Assembly (NCBI RefSeq): GCF_000002235.5 | Contig: NW_022145540.1 | Coordinates: forward strand, 1-64,000 | Length of the DNA stretch: 64,000 nt | Source of the DNA: Strongylocentrotus purpuratus | Taxonomy: Eukaryota > Echinodermata > Echinoidea > Camarodonta > Strongylocentrotidae | Direction of reading: 5' to 3' | In this document: positions 48,301 to 60,147 of the stretch, piece by piece | Layout: each line of letters begins with the position of its first letter | Position numbering within the stretch: position 1 is the stretch's first letter | Made by a program: the position numbers and the translations under genes | Notes under the pieces: model-generated | Databases searched by the model: none | What the model was told of the DNA's origin: nothing | What the model saw: only the letters and a program-made list of their open reading frames with translations

Positions 48301-49979
48301 TTTTTAGGGCTTCAATATTACACCATATCACAGACACTGATAAAACGTAGGTCCGTGCATCTCAGATTTAACATTGTTAAGTGATCCCTTTATGATATGA
48401 CTGTGTACTTGACGTTCAAAACTGCATCTGCCGAAATTTGCATAGGTTGCCAAAGAAGTTGTGCGCTCTGCATGAGAGTGTTTGCTAACTGTTTGCTTGA
48501 CTTTGCTTAGGGATTTGTAATATTTCTGTGCTTTAGGACTTCTTTGGCAACTCCCTTTTGCCAGGCATGTAACAATATAAATCTGTGACAGTAAAGTTGA
48601 AAGTCATGTTCCTTAACTTCCATTATTTTGATAATTGTTTTATTTGCAAATTTTGTTAAAATGTTTCTATCAATAGAGTTTTCATTCAAGAAAGAAAATA
48701 TATAATGACTTTTTGTTCTGTAGTGTTTGACATTAATAGAATGAGTGTATGTGTAAGGAAAAAAGAAAATTCATTACATCTGTTTTGTTGTAGGATGTGG
48801 AAGGTGATGTACAAGGAGCACAGACAATCGGCATGAAAGGCTTCCTTGTGAAAACAGGTAGGAAAGCTCTTTTTTGTTTGACATATTGCATTGTGATTGT
48901 GCTTGGCAATGTTCTCTCAAGAAAATATGTCTTAACACTCTTTGTGATCATACCAAGTATAGAAGAATTCAAGAAGAAGAAAAAGGGATCCTTGCAGCCA
49001 AAGGGCAAGGCACACGGTTTCTCAGTATGTCTATAGTATACCATAGCTCAAAGTGTGTTAAATTTGATGAAGAAAAAGTACACGACTGCCTCTAACCAAT
49101 AAAAGAACACAATTCAATTCAAATCATTTATTTCCAAATTCCAACATCAATTAAAACCAATGTGTAAAAAGCAGTCAATGGGCAATAAAAACATTATACA
49201 ACTATGAAATTTCAATCAAACAAGAAGATAAAAAACAAAACAAGTATAGCATTCAATGAGAAACAAGGTACAGACTACATACAAAACATAGGTAAGTGGA
49301 TAATTGGAAAATGGTGAACACAATGAAAGCCAGGTTTTGGGCTTGGCAGGGTGCGTTCACCTAGTTTGTGTATTTGTTTGTTTTTACATTATTATTATGA
49401 AAATTAGACATTGGTCAAACAATACATAAAACATAGAACATGAGAACATAAACATGAAAAACCTTTTTTTTTTAAACAGCATCAAACAGTATGGTATGGT
49501 TCTACAGGATAATTTAAGAAAGGATATGAACAAATTAAATTTTTCTTATATTGCCTCCTGAATGTATTATTAAATTAAATATTGTTCAATTGATATTTCA
49601 CACAACACAAGTTACATTACCATGTCAGTTTCCCGTTTTCGGATATCATCAGAATGGTAGGACAAAATGTGTGGTAAGTGATGCTATAGAAAATGTGTTG
49701 ATGTAAAAGAATTGAGGGACAAGGCATTTACTTGTCAGTATTGATGTGAATATAATTGGAAAGATACCATTGTCTATCATATGCTTTAAACAAGAGTGAG
49801 ATTTTTGTTTCAGTAATGTATGTTTTATATCAAGATCGATGTCTTGATTGTTTTTCTCTCTTTCATTTGATGCAGGGAAGTATAGACCAGGCGATGAAGG
49901 GAAGATAACTCAACCTCCGGCGGAGATATGTGAGGACTTTCCTGCAGCTGTCGAGCTATTGCTGAAGGAATACTTATGA
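45317..49979 (+). CDS. HDHD2: Haloacid dehalogenase-like hydrolase domain-containing protein 2
   Basis: Six coding exons with matching phases give 259 aa plus stop, the length I recall for vertebrate HDHD2: 45317-45417, 45897-46105, 46631-46715, 47724-47940, 48794-48857 and 49876-49979. HAD motif I is DLSGT at 13-17; family members of this type have Ser where the canonical second Asp would be. Motif II lies in VTNTTKES (about 45-52), and the motif III Lys is K179 in VVGKPE. Motif IV is MIGDD with D204/D205 and D209. The protein is a predicted Mg2+-dependent phosphatase of the capped HAD class; its physiological substrate is not established. The start is the ATG giving [17 protein letters not shown]; a tiny upstream ATG (45302) runs straight to a stop. 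Introns contain poly-G and LINE-tail repeats. Confidence 0.95.
47225..47425 (+). repeat. Poly-G-anchored dispersed repeat in HDHD2 intron 3
   Basis: 'cagtggcataatgagcaaaagcattt' and a G run (47269-47280) are followed by 'cccggaaaatcatgtaatttcagcaacatttg' and 'tatcgaattagaaataaacc'. The last two phrases match 37745-37815 closely. It lacks the ~110-bp tandem modules of the intronic copies in receptor C. Confidence 0.75.
49105..49500 (-). other. HDHD2 intron 5: probable LINE 3' end
   Basis: AT-rich. It begins with 'caattcaattcaaatcatttattt', which read on the minus strand is a TTGAA-type tail like that at 20296-20316. No coding sequence is recognisable. The rest of intron 5 shows nothing further. 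Confidence 0.35.
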
Positions 49980-52160
49980 CAGGATATCACATGAAGTGAA
50001 TTTGTGATTCATGTATACATTTTCATCATGCTTATTACAGTATAACTTATTGTGCAATCTCTAGTACTTGCAACATTATACAAGTCAGTATTCATGAAAG
50101 ATATGATCAGACTGTGAAAATTGATAATTGTGCCTTTCTTAAAGAGGTGACAAAACAGGAGGAAAGGATGGAACTTTTCAAGCATCAAGTGTTTCTTCTT
50201 GGAGGGGGGGGGGGGGGGGGGGGGGGTCAGCCCACAAAATTCCAGATTGGGTACCGGTAGTTATTTTGCTCAGCAGTTTGTGATATTTTGTTGTTAATTC
50301 ATTCGTTTTCCATTAACACTTGTTCATACTGATAAGATCAACTTTTATGTACATTTTATCTTGACATTGGAGTTTTCATTGCTTCTCTAAATTCTACAAA
50401 TGTTATTTATTTAAAACAAATTGTGTTACTCATTTTTTTTATTGTATTTCTTTTTGAAAATATAATGGTTTATATTATGTTCTTTTTGTTGTTTTAATGA
50501 CTTTGTGTTGTGTGAACTCTTTTGTTTTGTTTTGTTATTGTATCAAATACTTTATTGTACTTTAAGAAATGCTAACTTTTGAATAAGACACATAATCCTG
50601 ACTTTAGAATGTCATTCAGAGTAGGTCCAAAATGGTCTTATATATATTTGCACCACAGGTCAGATATATTTTACTTCTTTTTTGAAGAAGACACCAAGGA
50701 AGGGTTTCCACAAATGACTAATTGAGTATCCAAAATTCATGGTATAGGGGTCTAGCTTCATATTATACTGTACTATAGTATCTATCCTGCTTCAAGATTC
50801 CCTTCACCTGTTGTATAGAACCCCATGTAGTAAGTGTGATGATTATTGTTATCAAAATTGAATTGGTCCATTTATCTAGTCATCCATAATTTCCTGATCT
50901 AAATAAATCTCAGTCATCATGTTAATGCAAAAATAATCGGATATTATTGGAGAATGTAAAATATAATGTTCTATGCCTTGCAAGTTTTTATTGAAAAGGA
51001 AAAAGACAGATCCAAGCTTTTGATAACATATGACTGATATTTTGTGGAAGAACATTTCTCTTTTGAGCTACAATTATGAAACAGATTACTCATTTGAAAT
51101 GGTTCCATATTTTGTTGTATGATGTAGTATAAAACTTCTCTGAAACAAATAGAATAGCTGATTATTGTCAGATTCATTACTGGCTTCTCCACTTATGCTT
51201 TCTTCATATTTCTTCATATTTTATTCTTTATTTGTTTGTTTATTAATTTATGCTTAAGGTTATTAAGGTTTGATTTGAATTATGCTAGTATAGGCCAACA
51301 TATACATGCCCTTTAGACTGGGGGATCATGATCTTAATCTTAGTTGAGATGATTAAGAACTCAAAATAATTTGCAAGATACTCTTAATTACGACATCACT
51401 AAAATAAAAGAACACAAAAATGATTGATGTGGATCGAGAGAGATCGAGAGACAGACAGAGAGAGAGAGAAGGAGAGAGAGAGTGAGAGAGAAAGGAGGGG
51501 GGAGTTGTGTAAGAAGAGAGAGGGAGAGAAAGAGGAGAGAAACTGATTATTTAAAAAAGAAAATAAACGTTCATAGGCCTTTTACTGGTATGCAAGGTCT
51601 AGAGAAAAATTCAATCAAGAGAGGAAATTTCATAAAGTAGAATTGACCATATTCAGATGTTTGAACAATTGACTGCATGGATAGGGAGCAATCCTGGAAG
51701 GTAAAATGTAAGACGAGATTTTGATGAACCGTTGTGTTTATATCTCAACTTAATTTCTAGCATAGCGTTAGCTAATTACCCAGGGCCAGTATAGCGTAAG
51801 GAGCAAAAATTTGTCAGCAACATTTGTAAATCACCATATGGCATCGAATTAGAAGGGGAAAAAAAAGATTGAATTTTATTGGGGGGGGGGGTACCGGTAG
51901 TTCCCAAGCTCTCTCTCTCTCTCTCTCTGCTCCGTGTTTCTCTGCAGTATAGGCCTAGCAGTTGTTTTAATTTTATGTATCTTCCCATATTAATTTGTAT
52001 TTCTTATTGCTATTTCTTGTTGAAGGGTACATTAATAATTAAACATACATAATATTTCCACCTTGTGTGAAATCGTTATACTCGAAAGCGACTTGAAAAA
52101 AGACTGAAAATTGTGAAGCATGAGACTGAAATATACGCTTATTTACAAGGTACTTGGAAA
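49980..52160. other. HDHD2 3' UTR and intergenic spacer
   Basis: No further gene seen. An AATAAA at about 50901-50906 could end the HDHD2 transcript. Other contents: a G run of about 23 nt at 50204-50226, a (GA)n-rich tract at about 51425-51540, and a partial poly-G-anchored repeat at about 51780-51925. That repeat reads 'cagtatagcgtaaggagcaaaaattt', 'cagcaacatttgtaaatcac', 'atcgaattagaa' and a G run. Confidence 0.55.
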
Positions 52161-52169
52161 TTGCGTAGA

Positions 52170-52262
52170 TGATAGTCAATGACATTCCCGCCGTTTCGAA
52201 TTCCGGTCGATTAGTTCAACAATTGAGGAATGCAAACTACAATCATGGCCGAGTAAGTTTCA
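52170..52262 (+). promoter_or_regulatory. ENY2 start region with YY1-like site over the ATG
   Basis: The start codon sits in 'caatcATGGCCGA', matching the YY1-type AANATGGC core. Such overlap with the start codon is common for housekeeping genes with very short first coding exons. The transcription start itself cannot be placed. Confidence 0.4.
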
Positions 52263-55200
52263 CTGTCGGTACATTACTTGTCTTTTTGCAGAGTTTGTAA
52301 TGAAAAATTTAATTTTGAGTGAAGAATAAGTGTGTTAAAGATGTGAAGTAATTCATGACAGGATTGTTTTGATCGTGCCGCCCAATCTTAGAGCGTAACC
52401 TGCGTCAGATTCTCGCGGGTATCTCTTCTTGGGCTCCCTGGATGGATCACGACCGGTCAGCCAAGCGCAAACATGCCAGAAGTTTCCCGTAGGACTGGTC
52501 GAGCTTTCGGCGTAGCCATAGCATTCGCCCGGCGCGCTGCGCGCCGTTTTTTTTTTTTTTGGCTAACTGTATGTAACAGTCAATTTACTGACAGATCGAA
52601 TGAAAGGCGATCAGTTTTACGATATCAAAATCCTCAAGTCTATTTAACTCATTGAGAATGTGAAATCAGGACTGAAAGTGAAAGAAAAAGATGATAGTTT
52701 TGGAGAGAAAAAAATGAAAAAGAAGACTTTTCCTGATAATAATTTGAATAAAAAACATTTGAATTAATTTTACTTGAGTTTAGACTATATTTTATTTAAA
52801 AAATTTAAGTAGATCTAGGGTTTAGACTAGACTCTAGTTAGGAATAAATAACAGTTCATTCAACCACTTCAACTTGTGTTTCAATAGTAAGTGGTCGCTC
52901 TTAATGCGTGTGGTGACGTGACCCACTCAGAGCTGCCAACTAGTACAGATTTCCCGTAATTGGTACAGAAATAAACGATCATTGCGGCAGTACGGAATGT
53001 GAATTATCATAACGAGTGCTGTGCACTGTGCAGTATGGCAGCCATCCAACACTCGTTAAGAAAGAAGGAAAAGTATCAATTATTCTCTTAATAGAAGCAA
53101 ATTTGTCATGGAAAAGTGATGTGTTGTGATGACCTGAAAATTGATGTTCAGCCACTTTGTGTGAGTAAAATCACCCCAAAATTGGTGTGCCGTTTTTTTT
53201 TTAGATTCATATCGCCGCATATATATAGGTATTACTGATTTATTCCCCAAATTACTGATTTTGAGCCTTGTGATTACTGATTTTCTGCTCTGGAGATTAG
53301 CAGCTCTGCTTACTTGGCTGAAAGTCTGAAACTTTAAGTTTAAGCCTTTAATTTTATTTGAGCTTGGTGATTTATAAAATATGATTGATCATTCCTTCAT
53401 CATTCCTTCCTTTCTTTCTTCACCTGTCTCTCCTTTTGTAGCTATGGAGATAGAAAGATTAAAGATGCCCAGATGAGAGCCAGTATCAACCAGAAACTGG
53501 TGGAGACAGGAGAGAAAGAGAGGTAATGTACTGATATTTTAAATAATCAGGCGATGACCACCAGGTTTAGATATTAAGATGACAATTAAAAATGGAACAA
53601 AATACCAAGTAGAATATTAAGATCTTATTCAGATCTGTTACCAACTTATATGGCCTATATTTCTAGAAAAAAGATAAGGTATTAAACCATCTTGTTGGAA
53701 ATGTTCACAATTTTAAAACATAAATTTTCAAAAGACTGTTGCACTATTAACGAGGGGCAGATCCAGAGTATATATTTGTTAGGAAATGCTCCAGTATGAA
53801 CAATAGACATAAAAACACAACTGAGAAGCAATTACAGATTTTACATCAGGGATGAAACAGAGCCTATTGTAGTTGAGCGATCTTCAGATCCCCCCCCCCC
53901 CCAATTTTTTTTTTTTTTTTTTTTTTTTTGGGGGGGGGGGGGTTTGTTTTACTCCTCCCCAAAGTTTTCTCCTACTGTACTGGAAACCACCTTCATCTTT
54001 TGTTAAAAAACGTTGAATAGTACAATTGCTATAGATTGTTATGCTTAAAAAAAAAAAAGTTATTCATTTTTCCTGTATATTTTTGATACTGATATTATAC
54101 ATCCAAGAATGTTATTACAGGATACCGCCTCTAGATTTATTTAAAGATAAGAAAATTAGAATAACTTGAGAAAAATGGCATGTTCTGAGTGAAGACCGCA
54201 TTTCATAGAACATTACAAGCTTTATTTTTTTCTTGTCCTCCCTTCTATGTCCTAATCCTGACATACATTTATGATCTTATCTTTTAGACTGAAGGAGCTC
54301 CTGAGGAATAAACTGATAGAGTCAGGCTGGAGAGATGAACTGAAGGCACATTGTAAAGGTAAGAAATCTTTGGCAAATCCTTTCAGAGAGAGGATTGAGA
54401 GTTTTACCAACTAAACCTGGCTGAGTTGGATTGGAGGAGACGGCTTAAAATTCAAGAACAGGGTCCTGTTTCATATTATGTGTTATCAGTAGCAACTGCA
54501 CAGATGTATGACAAATCTGCTCACAGCCAATCAGATGTAGGATAGTAGTAGCTTATACAATTATCGTATCTTGTCATTGTTAACAAATTTTAGGAAATAT
54601 GGCCCAGACTTCAAAATGACAAACCCAATAATGCTTTATCATTTGATAAGAATATAAAAGATTTTTTATCATGCATGATATCCATTTTTTAAAAATTATA
54701 CATTGATGTTGAATTTTATGAGAAACATCCCTGATTTAAGATGTTTATACTTATAAAGTAAGTGACTGACCAAAAACGGGGGACAGGAAGGGTATATTTT
54801 AGGGTTGTATGGAGCTTCAAAAAGTACAATGTGTATTTTGACACATTAAACACTTGGCACAATATTGGATTAAACCAATGGGAAGCTATGTGCAAATAAA
54901 ACAGTTTCCAACCGATTAAGTAGACTTGCTGAGAATGTGTAAATAAATGTGATTATGAGGTGATGGCCAAACAATAATTAACCAAGATTATGAATGATCC
55001 TAAAAGAGGTCCTATTTGGTGGTAGCATCTCCAATTCTCCATATTTATTTCCTCTGAAGATTGCTTGAATGTATTTACTGTATATATGGTCCATTCAGCC
55101 CTTTTCTTTTCCGACTGTGATCTTCTTTTTCAGAGGTTGTGAGGAGAAAAGGACTAGAGCATGTGACTGTAGATGATTTGGTTGCTGAAATAACACCCAA

Positions 55201-55822
55201 AGGAAGAGGTAAAGTCATCACCAACAATGGTTTTAGACTTCAAGACCAGTATTCATGAAGCAGACTAAAGTTAACCCAATAACGACTGAATACTGCCATT
55301 CCTATAGACTCATTACAAGGGGCCATTCAGTTCCCATAGGCGATGGGTTAAACAAACATTTTTTCCGCTTCTACTGATTTGAAAAGTGACAAATTATCAA
55401 TTTTGTTATCCTTCTGTTCCTGTGCACTTTAATTTTTTGAAAACCTAGGTATAGTCGGGTAATAAGGAGTGCAGTGACCTTTAACAGTTTATGTTAATCT
55501 CAGTTGTTGCAAAATTCCATAGAACTTTGTTAAATATTGACAGTGTATCTTAAAGAGGTAAGACTATAGATCGTTTTCATCAAAAAAGGTGCTTTAGATG
55601 TCAAAAGCAATGTAGTATTACTGTACCGTAAAAATTGGCCTCCTTTATACTATAGTGTATGATTTTAATCAATATATTGGGTTTGTATTTCCATTTCTCT
55701 CAGAAAGTTGATTATTTTTTTCTCTGCATGATTTATCATCGCCAGAACTTGTACCCGACGAGGTGAAGAGAGAACTGCTGCATCGGATCCGAGCCTTTCT
55801 AGCCCAGCAATCCAACATCTGA
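52245..55822 (+). CDS. ENY2: Transcription and mRNA export factor ENY2 (Sus1 homologue)
   Basis: Five coding exons, phases consistent, 103 aa plus stop: 52245-52252 (only ATGGCCGA), 53442-53522, 54288-54358, 55134-55208 and 55746-55822. The protein reads [20 protein letters not shown], then [35 protein letters not shown], and ends in FLAQQSNI. This is the compact all-helical ENY2/Sus1 fold. It is a shared subunit of the SAGA deubiquitinase module and of TREX-2, linking H2B deubiquitination and transcription to mRNA export at nuclear pores. The length agrees with the ~100 aa family. The 8-nt first coding exon is inferred from the GTAAGT donor and phase 2. The 3' UTR is long (about 2 kb). Confidence 0.95.
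53890..53942. repeat. Homopolymer hairpin C13-AA-T25-G13 in ENY2 intron 2
   Basis: A run of about 13 C, then AA, about 25 T and about 13 G. The C and G runs can pair as a stem around a T loop. Exact run lengths may be affected by assembly. Confidence 0.8.
54461..54605. mobile_element. Short inverted-repeat element (family 'CCAATCAGA'), copy 3
   Basis: About 145 bp in ENY2 intron 3. Ends 'gggtcctgtttcat' and 'ggaaatatggccc'. Interior 'gacaaatctgctcacagccaatcagatg'. Confidence 0.7.
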
Positions 55823-57647
55823 TAATCCTGCTGCTGCAGCGAGCCGGGTCCATCATGTGTGTGTCCAGCAACTCTCTTGAGTAGCGTGTCAAAGGTCGAC
55901 TCGCTCACTGCGTGTTTCCAACTCCACCTTGATCTCTGTTCTGTGTCGTCCCAAGTGATTACCTCTACTGTAATGTTGAGTAGGAATGTCGAGAAGGCGT
56001 CTACCTCTGCATCGTTTCATTCATTCATTCAAAAAGAATATATTCATAATACACTCAAAAAGGCAAACAATGGATAAAATGCCTATCGTTTTCTGTAGAT
56101 TTAGTGCTTTGCACGCCCATACTTTAGGTAGGATTTTAGAAATCAAGTACTTGTATGAAATCTTGCTAGGGCCCTAGCTGTATCAAAGCCTAGAGACTGC
56201 GTCCGAACATTATTGTCATTGAATGATTTTTCAAGTGTAATCCCTAAACCGCCTATCTGCTGGGAGTGCACTCAGAGATTCTGTGGAAGTTCCGTCCCAA
56301 TTGTCGCAACTAACTAAAAAAGTAATCAGGTTTGTTGACGAGGATCTGATGATTTAATCTTGGGGATTTCACTGTGACTGTCACAGGGCAGTATCAATCT
56401 GAATCCGTTGTTATCTGCTAGTGAGAGGTGATATATGAGGATTTCATTTTGTGAGATGATCATCATAAATATTATAGTCATGTTTAATAGAGTGTTGAAA
56501 TATAGTGTATTTTTAATGCAAATTCTGTTCTGTGTATTCAAACTCTATCTGAAAGGGAAATTATCTTCAAAAAAGTGTGCTTTGAATGTTATAGGTTTTA
56601 TGCTAGCATGTGATATTCGCACTACCTACCGACCTCAAATATCAGCATCATTTAAGAGAAATCACTGGTTTAAACACTTTAAAAAATAAGGAGGTTGTGA
56701 TTAGTCTACTCGAAGTACCATATAATTTGCCCTTTTTTGACAGCCTGGTGTACTTTTTACTATGTTATTAATCAAATGAAGAAGATGATGAATCCCTCAT
56801 ACTGTCTGTTTGGAGCCAGAAGGGTGTTAAAGATTAAGTTGAGTTCTGGTCATGTGATTGCATTGTGAAAGAAATGGTGTGAAATCGACCAGAAAAGATT
56901 GATCATCTAGCATATAAGAGTTTGTGTGTATTGTAAGGTTCTGGAATCATCAAAATGATACGAAATTTGGCCAAGTCTTGGTAAAGTTACCAACACTGTA
57001 CACAGATAGATGTATATGGGACTACACGAACACGTGGCGTAAAAAACCTACCCCCCAAGTTTTACGAGTTACATGACATATTTAGAATATAAAGGCATTT
57101 GAAGAGCCATGCTTTTCAGGTAACATGTCTTATCTGATGTTCTTCCACACTTGCATAATAAGAATGAGAACGCTCACAAATTATTTTTCATCTCTTCCCA
57201 GAACTCAACCTTCTCTTTAAATCTTGTTTAAGTGCCTTACTGGCTCCTAATAGATGATATGATCTCATCGTTGCCTTCACTGGTTTGATGCAGGCAGTCT
57301 TCCATAGTATGTTATTTGTATTTGGTGGATGTGCCCGATGTACTTTCAACCACAGATGGCGTGTGTGAATGTGAATCAGCAAGTACTCTAGCTTGGGACA
57401 GACTATCCCAAGTCTTGTGATTTATTACAACACTAACATCTGTTTGTGCCAAATTTCAAATTGTTTGCTCATAAAAGACAGGTGAGGTAGAAGTACTCAT
57501 AGTGGTAGCCAGAATTGCTCTTTAAAAGTGGATCATTATTGTCAAATTGTGTATTTTTTAATGATGTGGGAGGTATCTATATATTTTGATAGACCATTTT
57601 CATAATGTAAAAATTATTTCATTCACTTTTGTTAGGACAAACATAAT

Positions 57648-57701
57648 GGCCCGGATTCACAAAGGAGGTTTGTTGACAAACCTCCTTTGTGAATTCGGGC
57701 C
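57648..57701. repeat. 54-bp near-perfect palindrome (compact foldback repeat)
   Basis: Two 26-nt arms around a 2-nt centre with one mismatch. The left arm starts 'ggcccggattcacaaagg' and the right arm ends 'ctttgtgaattcgggcc'. It is the short form of 19864-19979. Confidence 0.9.
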
Positions 57702-57880
57702 AATGGCTTGCCCTACCCAACAACACATAATGTATCAAAATCGCATTCTGATGACTATTAGAATACAATTATTTGTAATGAGGCACTAGGCATATCATTG
57801 GGGGGAAAAAGAAGAGGGACACCTGTATTTGGTTGCCTTAATTTCTTTCTGTAAAAATGTATATATTTTGCAATTTGTGT

Positions 57881-57886
57881 AATAAA
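57881..57886 (+). promoter_or_regulatory. Likely poly(A) signal of ENY2
   Basis: AATAAA followed by T-rich sequence, about 80 bp before the opposite-strand signals at 57967-57979. Confidence 0.55.
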
Positions 57887-57966
57887 TGAATAGTTTCTGT
57901 TTAATTAGTCTTCTATGATCTGTTATTTGGTGTCAATTAACAACTACAAACTAATTTTCTTGAGCC

Positions 57967-57979
57967 TTTATTATTTATT
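57967..57979 (-). promoter_or_regulatory. Likely poly(A) signals of the convergent WD40 gene
   Basis: Two minus-strand AATAAA hexamers (57967-57972 and 57974-57979). If used, the WD40 transcript has a 3' UTR of about 3.4 kb, or an intron in its 3' UTR. Confidence 0.4.
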
Positions 57980-58260
57980 CTGAAGCCCTTATCCATGTTA
58001 AGGAAGGTAGAACATACCATAAACGACAGAATTCATAAATGATTGCACAATTGTTAATACATTAAACATAAATGATATTTACATACTGAAGGTCAATCCA
58101 GGCTTTGTAAATTGTAAGTTCATTTGCATGAAAGCTGAAGAAAAAAAAAAGTACTTTGAAACATGCCTAAATCGTGAATATCAAATTGGATTGTGATGGA
58201 CAACCCTCCTGTTCCTTCAAAATGCCTTCTCCCTTGGGTCATTATATCATAGATCCTCTA

Positions 58261-58582
58261 ATAAGGGAGTTTACAGATAGCACATGGTACAAATGACCCC
58301 AAATATCCACAGATCTTTTACACATGGAGAAGTTCCACTTTGAGCATCTTAGAATAATAACTGCCAAAGTCCTAGATGTGCTTCATGAATACCTTTTGTT
58401 TGCCCTCTTGAAAAGAATACTTCCACCTGAATATCTTAGAATGTACCGTTGGTGCATAAATGAATAATGTTACACAACTTTCATGAGCGCATATCCAGTA
58501 TTCATCTCTGGTGGGTTTTACCTTTTTGGTACAAATGACCTTTATCTGCCCATGCGCAGATTGTATCTGTAAACTCCCTTAT
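58261..58582. mobile_element. 322-bp MITE with 19-bp terminal inverted repeats
   Basis: The left end 'ataagggagtttacagata' (58261-58279) is exactly complementary to the right end 'tatctgtaaactcccttat' (58564-58582). The ends fit a TA target duplication around an AGGGAG... terminus, as in Tc1/mariner-derived MITEs (inference). A diverged copy is at 8360-8690. Confidence 0.85.
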
Positions 58583-59997
58583 AAGGAAACAAAATATTGG
58601 TATTTTCTATACATGTAATGCGATGTACTGTGTGTAGAATCTTTTAAATTCTTTTGGTAACAGATGTACTCAAATTGACAAAATTATGAATCATAGGCCA
58701 TGGCTGTACATGAACAAAAGATGTAAACCAAGTGCATTTTTTTCCTCGTACCTGTTTCAATTTAAAAAGGCCATTATTGGCAAGTTAAGCATTCAAAATG
58801 TGGATAAGAAAATTCTGCATAATTTGCTTTCTGAATGAATAAATACTTGATACATCTCGAGTCGTATCGGACCGTTCCAGGGTATAGGATTCACAAAATC
58901 AAATGGAACACATTATACAGTGTAACAAAATACATTTAGATACATGTACAGCAAGATTTGAGATTACTGCAAATATTAGATGGCTCATTCTTTCAAAACC
59001 GGTAATACAACCTCCCCACTGGAGTTATACATTTTTAAGTAGATTAGATAATTAGTGTTAGCAAGGTGAATTAAACATACTTCTGGTTTTTGTTTACATC
59101 TACAACGGGTCATCTTCCAATATGAACTGCTTGGCATTTCTAATTAAGGTTAGATTCGATTACATTGTATCATCATACCTACACATACATAGTTAGTTTA
59201 CAGGAACTAATCCAAAAAGACTTGTCTCGCAAAACAAGAACTTGCTTTCTACAGTAAAGTCTAAATCCTCCCTAATTGTTTTCTTCAAAATATAATGATC
59301 ATGTGTATTTTTGCTACAGATGTTGTTGCCTTTTAATAATTGGCCAGTTCATTTGATATATGGTACCTCTACAACAATATATGGTTGCTGGAAATCAAGT
59401 TCGAACAAATATGTAATTGTTCTTTACTTTAGCTAGGTAATAATTAATTTAAATCGTTGCATTCATTTGTAAAACTGTCAGTAAACACCGAAGAAATAAC
59501 CTTCCATGAACTTTTTTGTCTTTATTAGACAAAGATTGCAAAAGCTCCATTGCAAAGAAAAATCAACACTGACTGATAATGGAAAACACTTCAGCAAGAA
59601 GAAAATGCATGAGGCACTTTGGTATAATAAAAAGAAAATTAGTTGAGGGCTTTGATGCGTAGGCTACTGACAGAGGAGTTGCAATACACATTGTTTGTCG
59701 CCTTGATGGATCTCTTTCTTTTTTTTTACCACCTCCTGTAGATACACGGCTTAATTACTTCACATATTATCCTTTTCCTTTACAATGGGTCTACATTGAT
59801 ACAACATAAAGTGTGAGTTGGGTAGTATTGGCAAATAGGCATGAATATTACACTTTAATTCATAAATAAGAAATACAGAAAATTCAAAGAAGATTAATTA
59901 AATACATTGCATATTCAAACTGATTTGATTTGAATTTCTCTTTACACCTTCTTGCCTAAGGATGAGGATATAAAAGAGTTTCAATAATATTAGATCT

Positions 59998-60147
59998 GGG
60001 ACCCGTCTCACAAAGCTTTTTTTCAATGACAAATGACAAAAATCGGTGACAATTCTGCTGATAACCAATCAGAAGCAAGGACTTCACTAGCTCATTACAA
60101 AAAACTGTTGTTTGTCACTGATGACAAGTTTTGTGAAATGAGGCCCT
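59998..60147. mobile_element. Short inverted-repeat element (family 'CCAATCAGA'), copy 4
   Basis: About 150 bp. Ends 'gggacccgtctcacaaagc' and 'gttttgtgaaatgaggccc'. Interior 'gacaattctgctgataaccaatcagaagc'. It is the best-preserved copy for seeing the paired ends. Confidence 0.75.

Larger units (their letters stand above)
55823..57886 (+). other. ENY2 3' UTR (inferred)
   Basis: From the stop codon to AATAAA at 57881-57886. No other coding signal. It contains the 54-bp palindrome at 57648-57701. The end is inferred from the poly(A) signal and from the opposing signal of the convergent gene just beyond. Confidence 0.5.
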
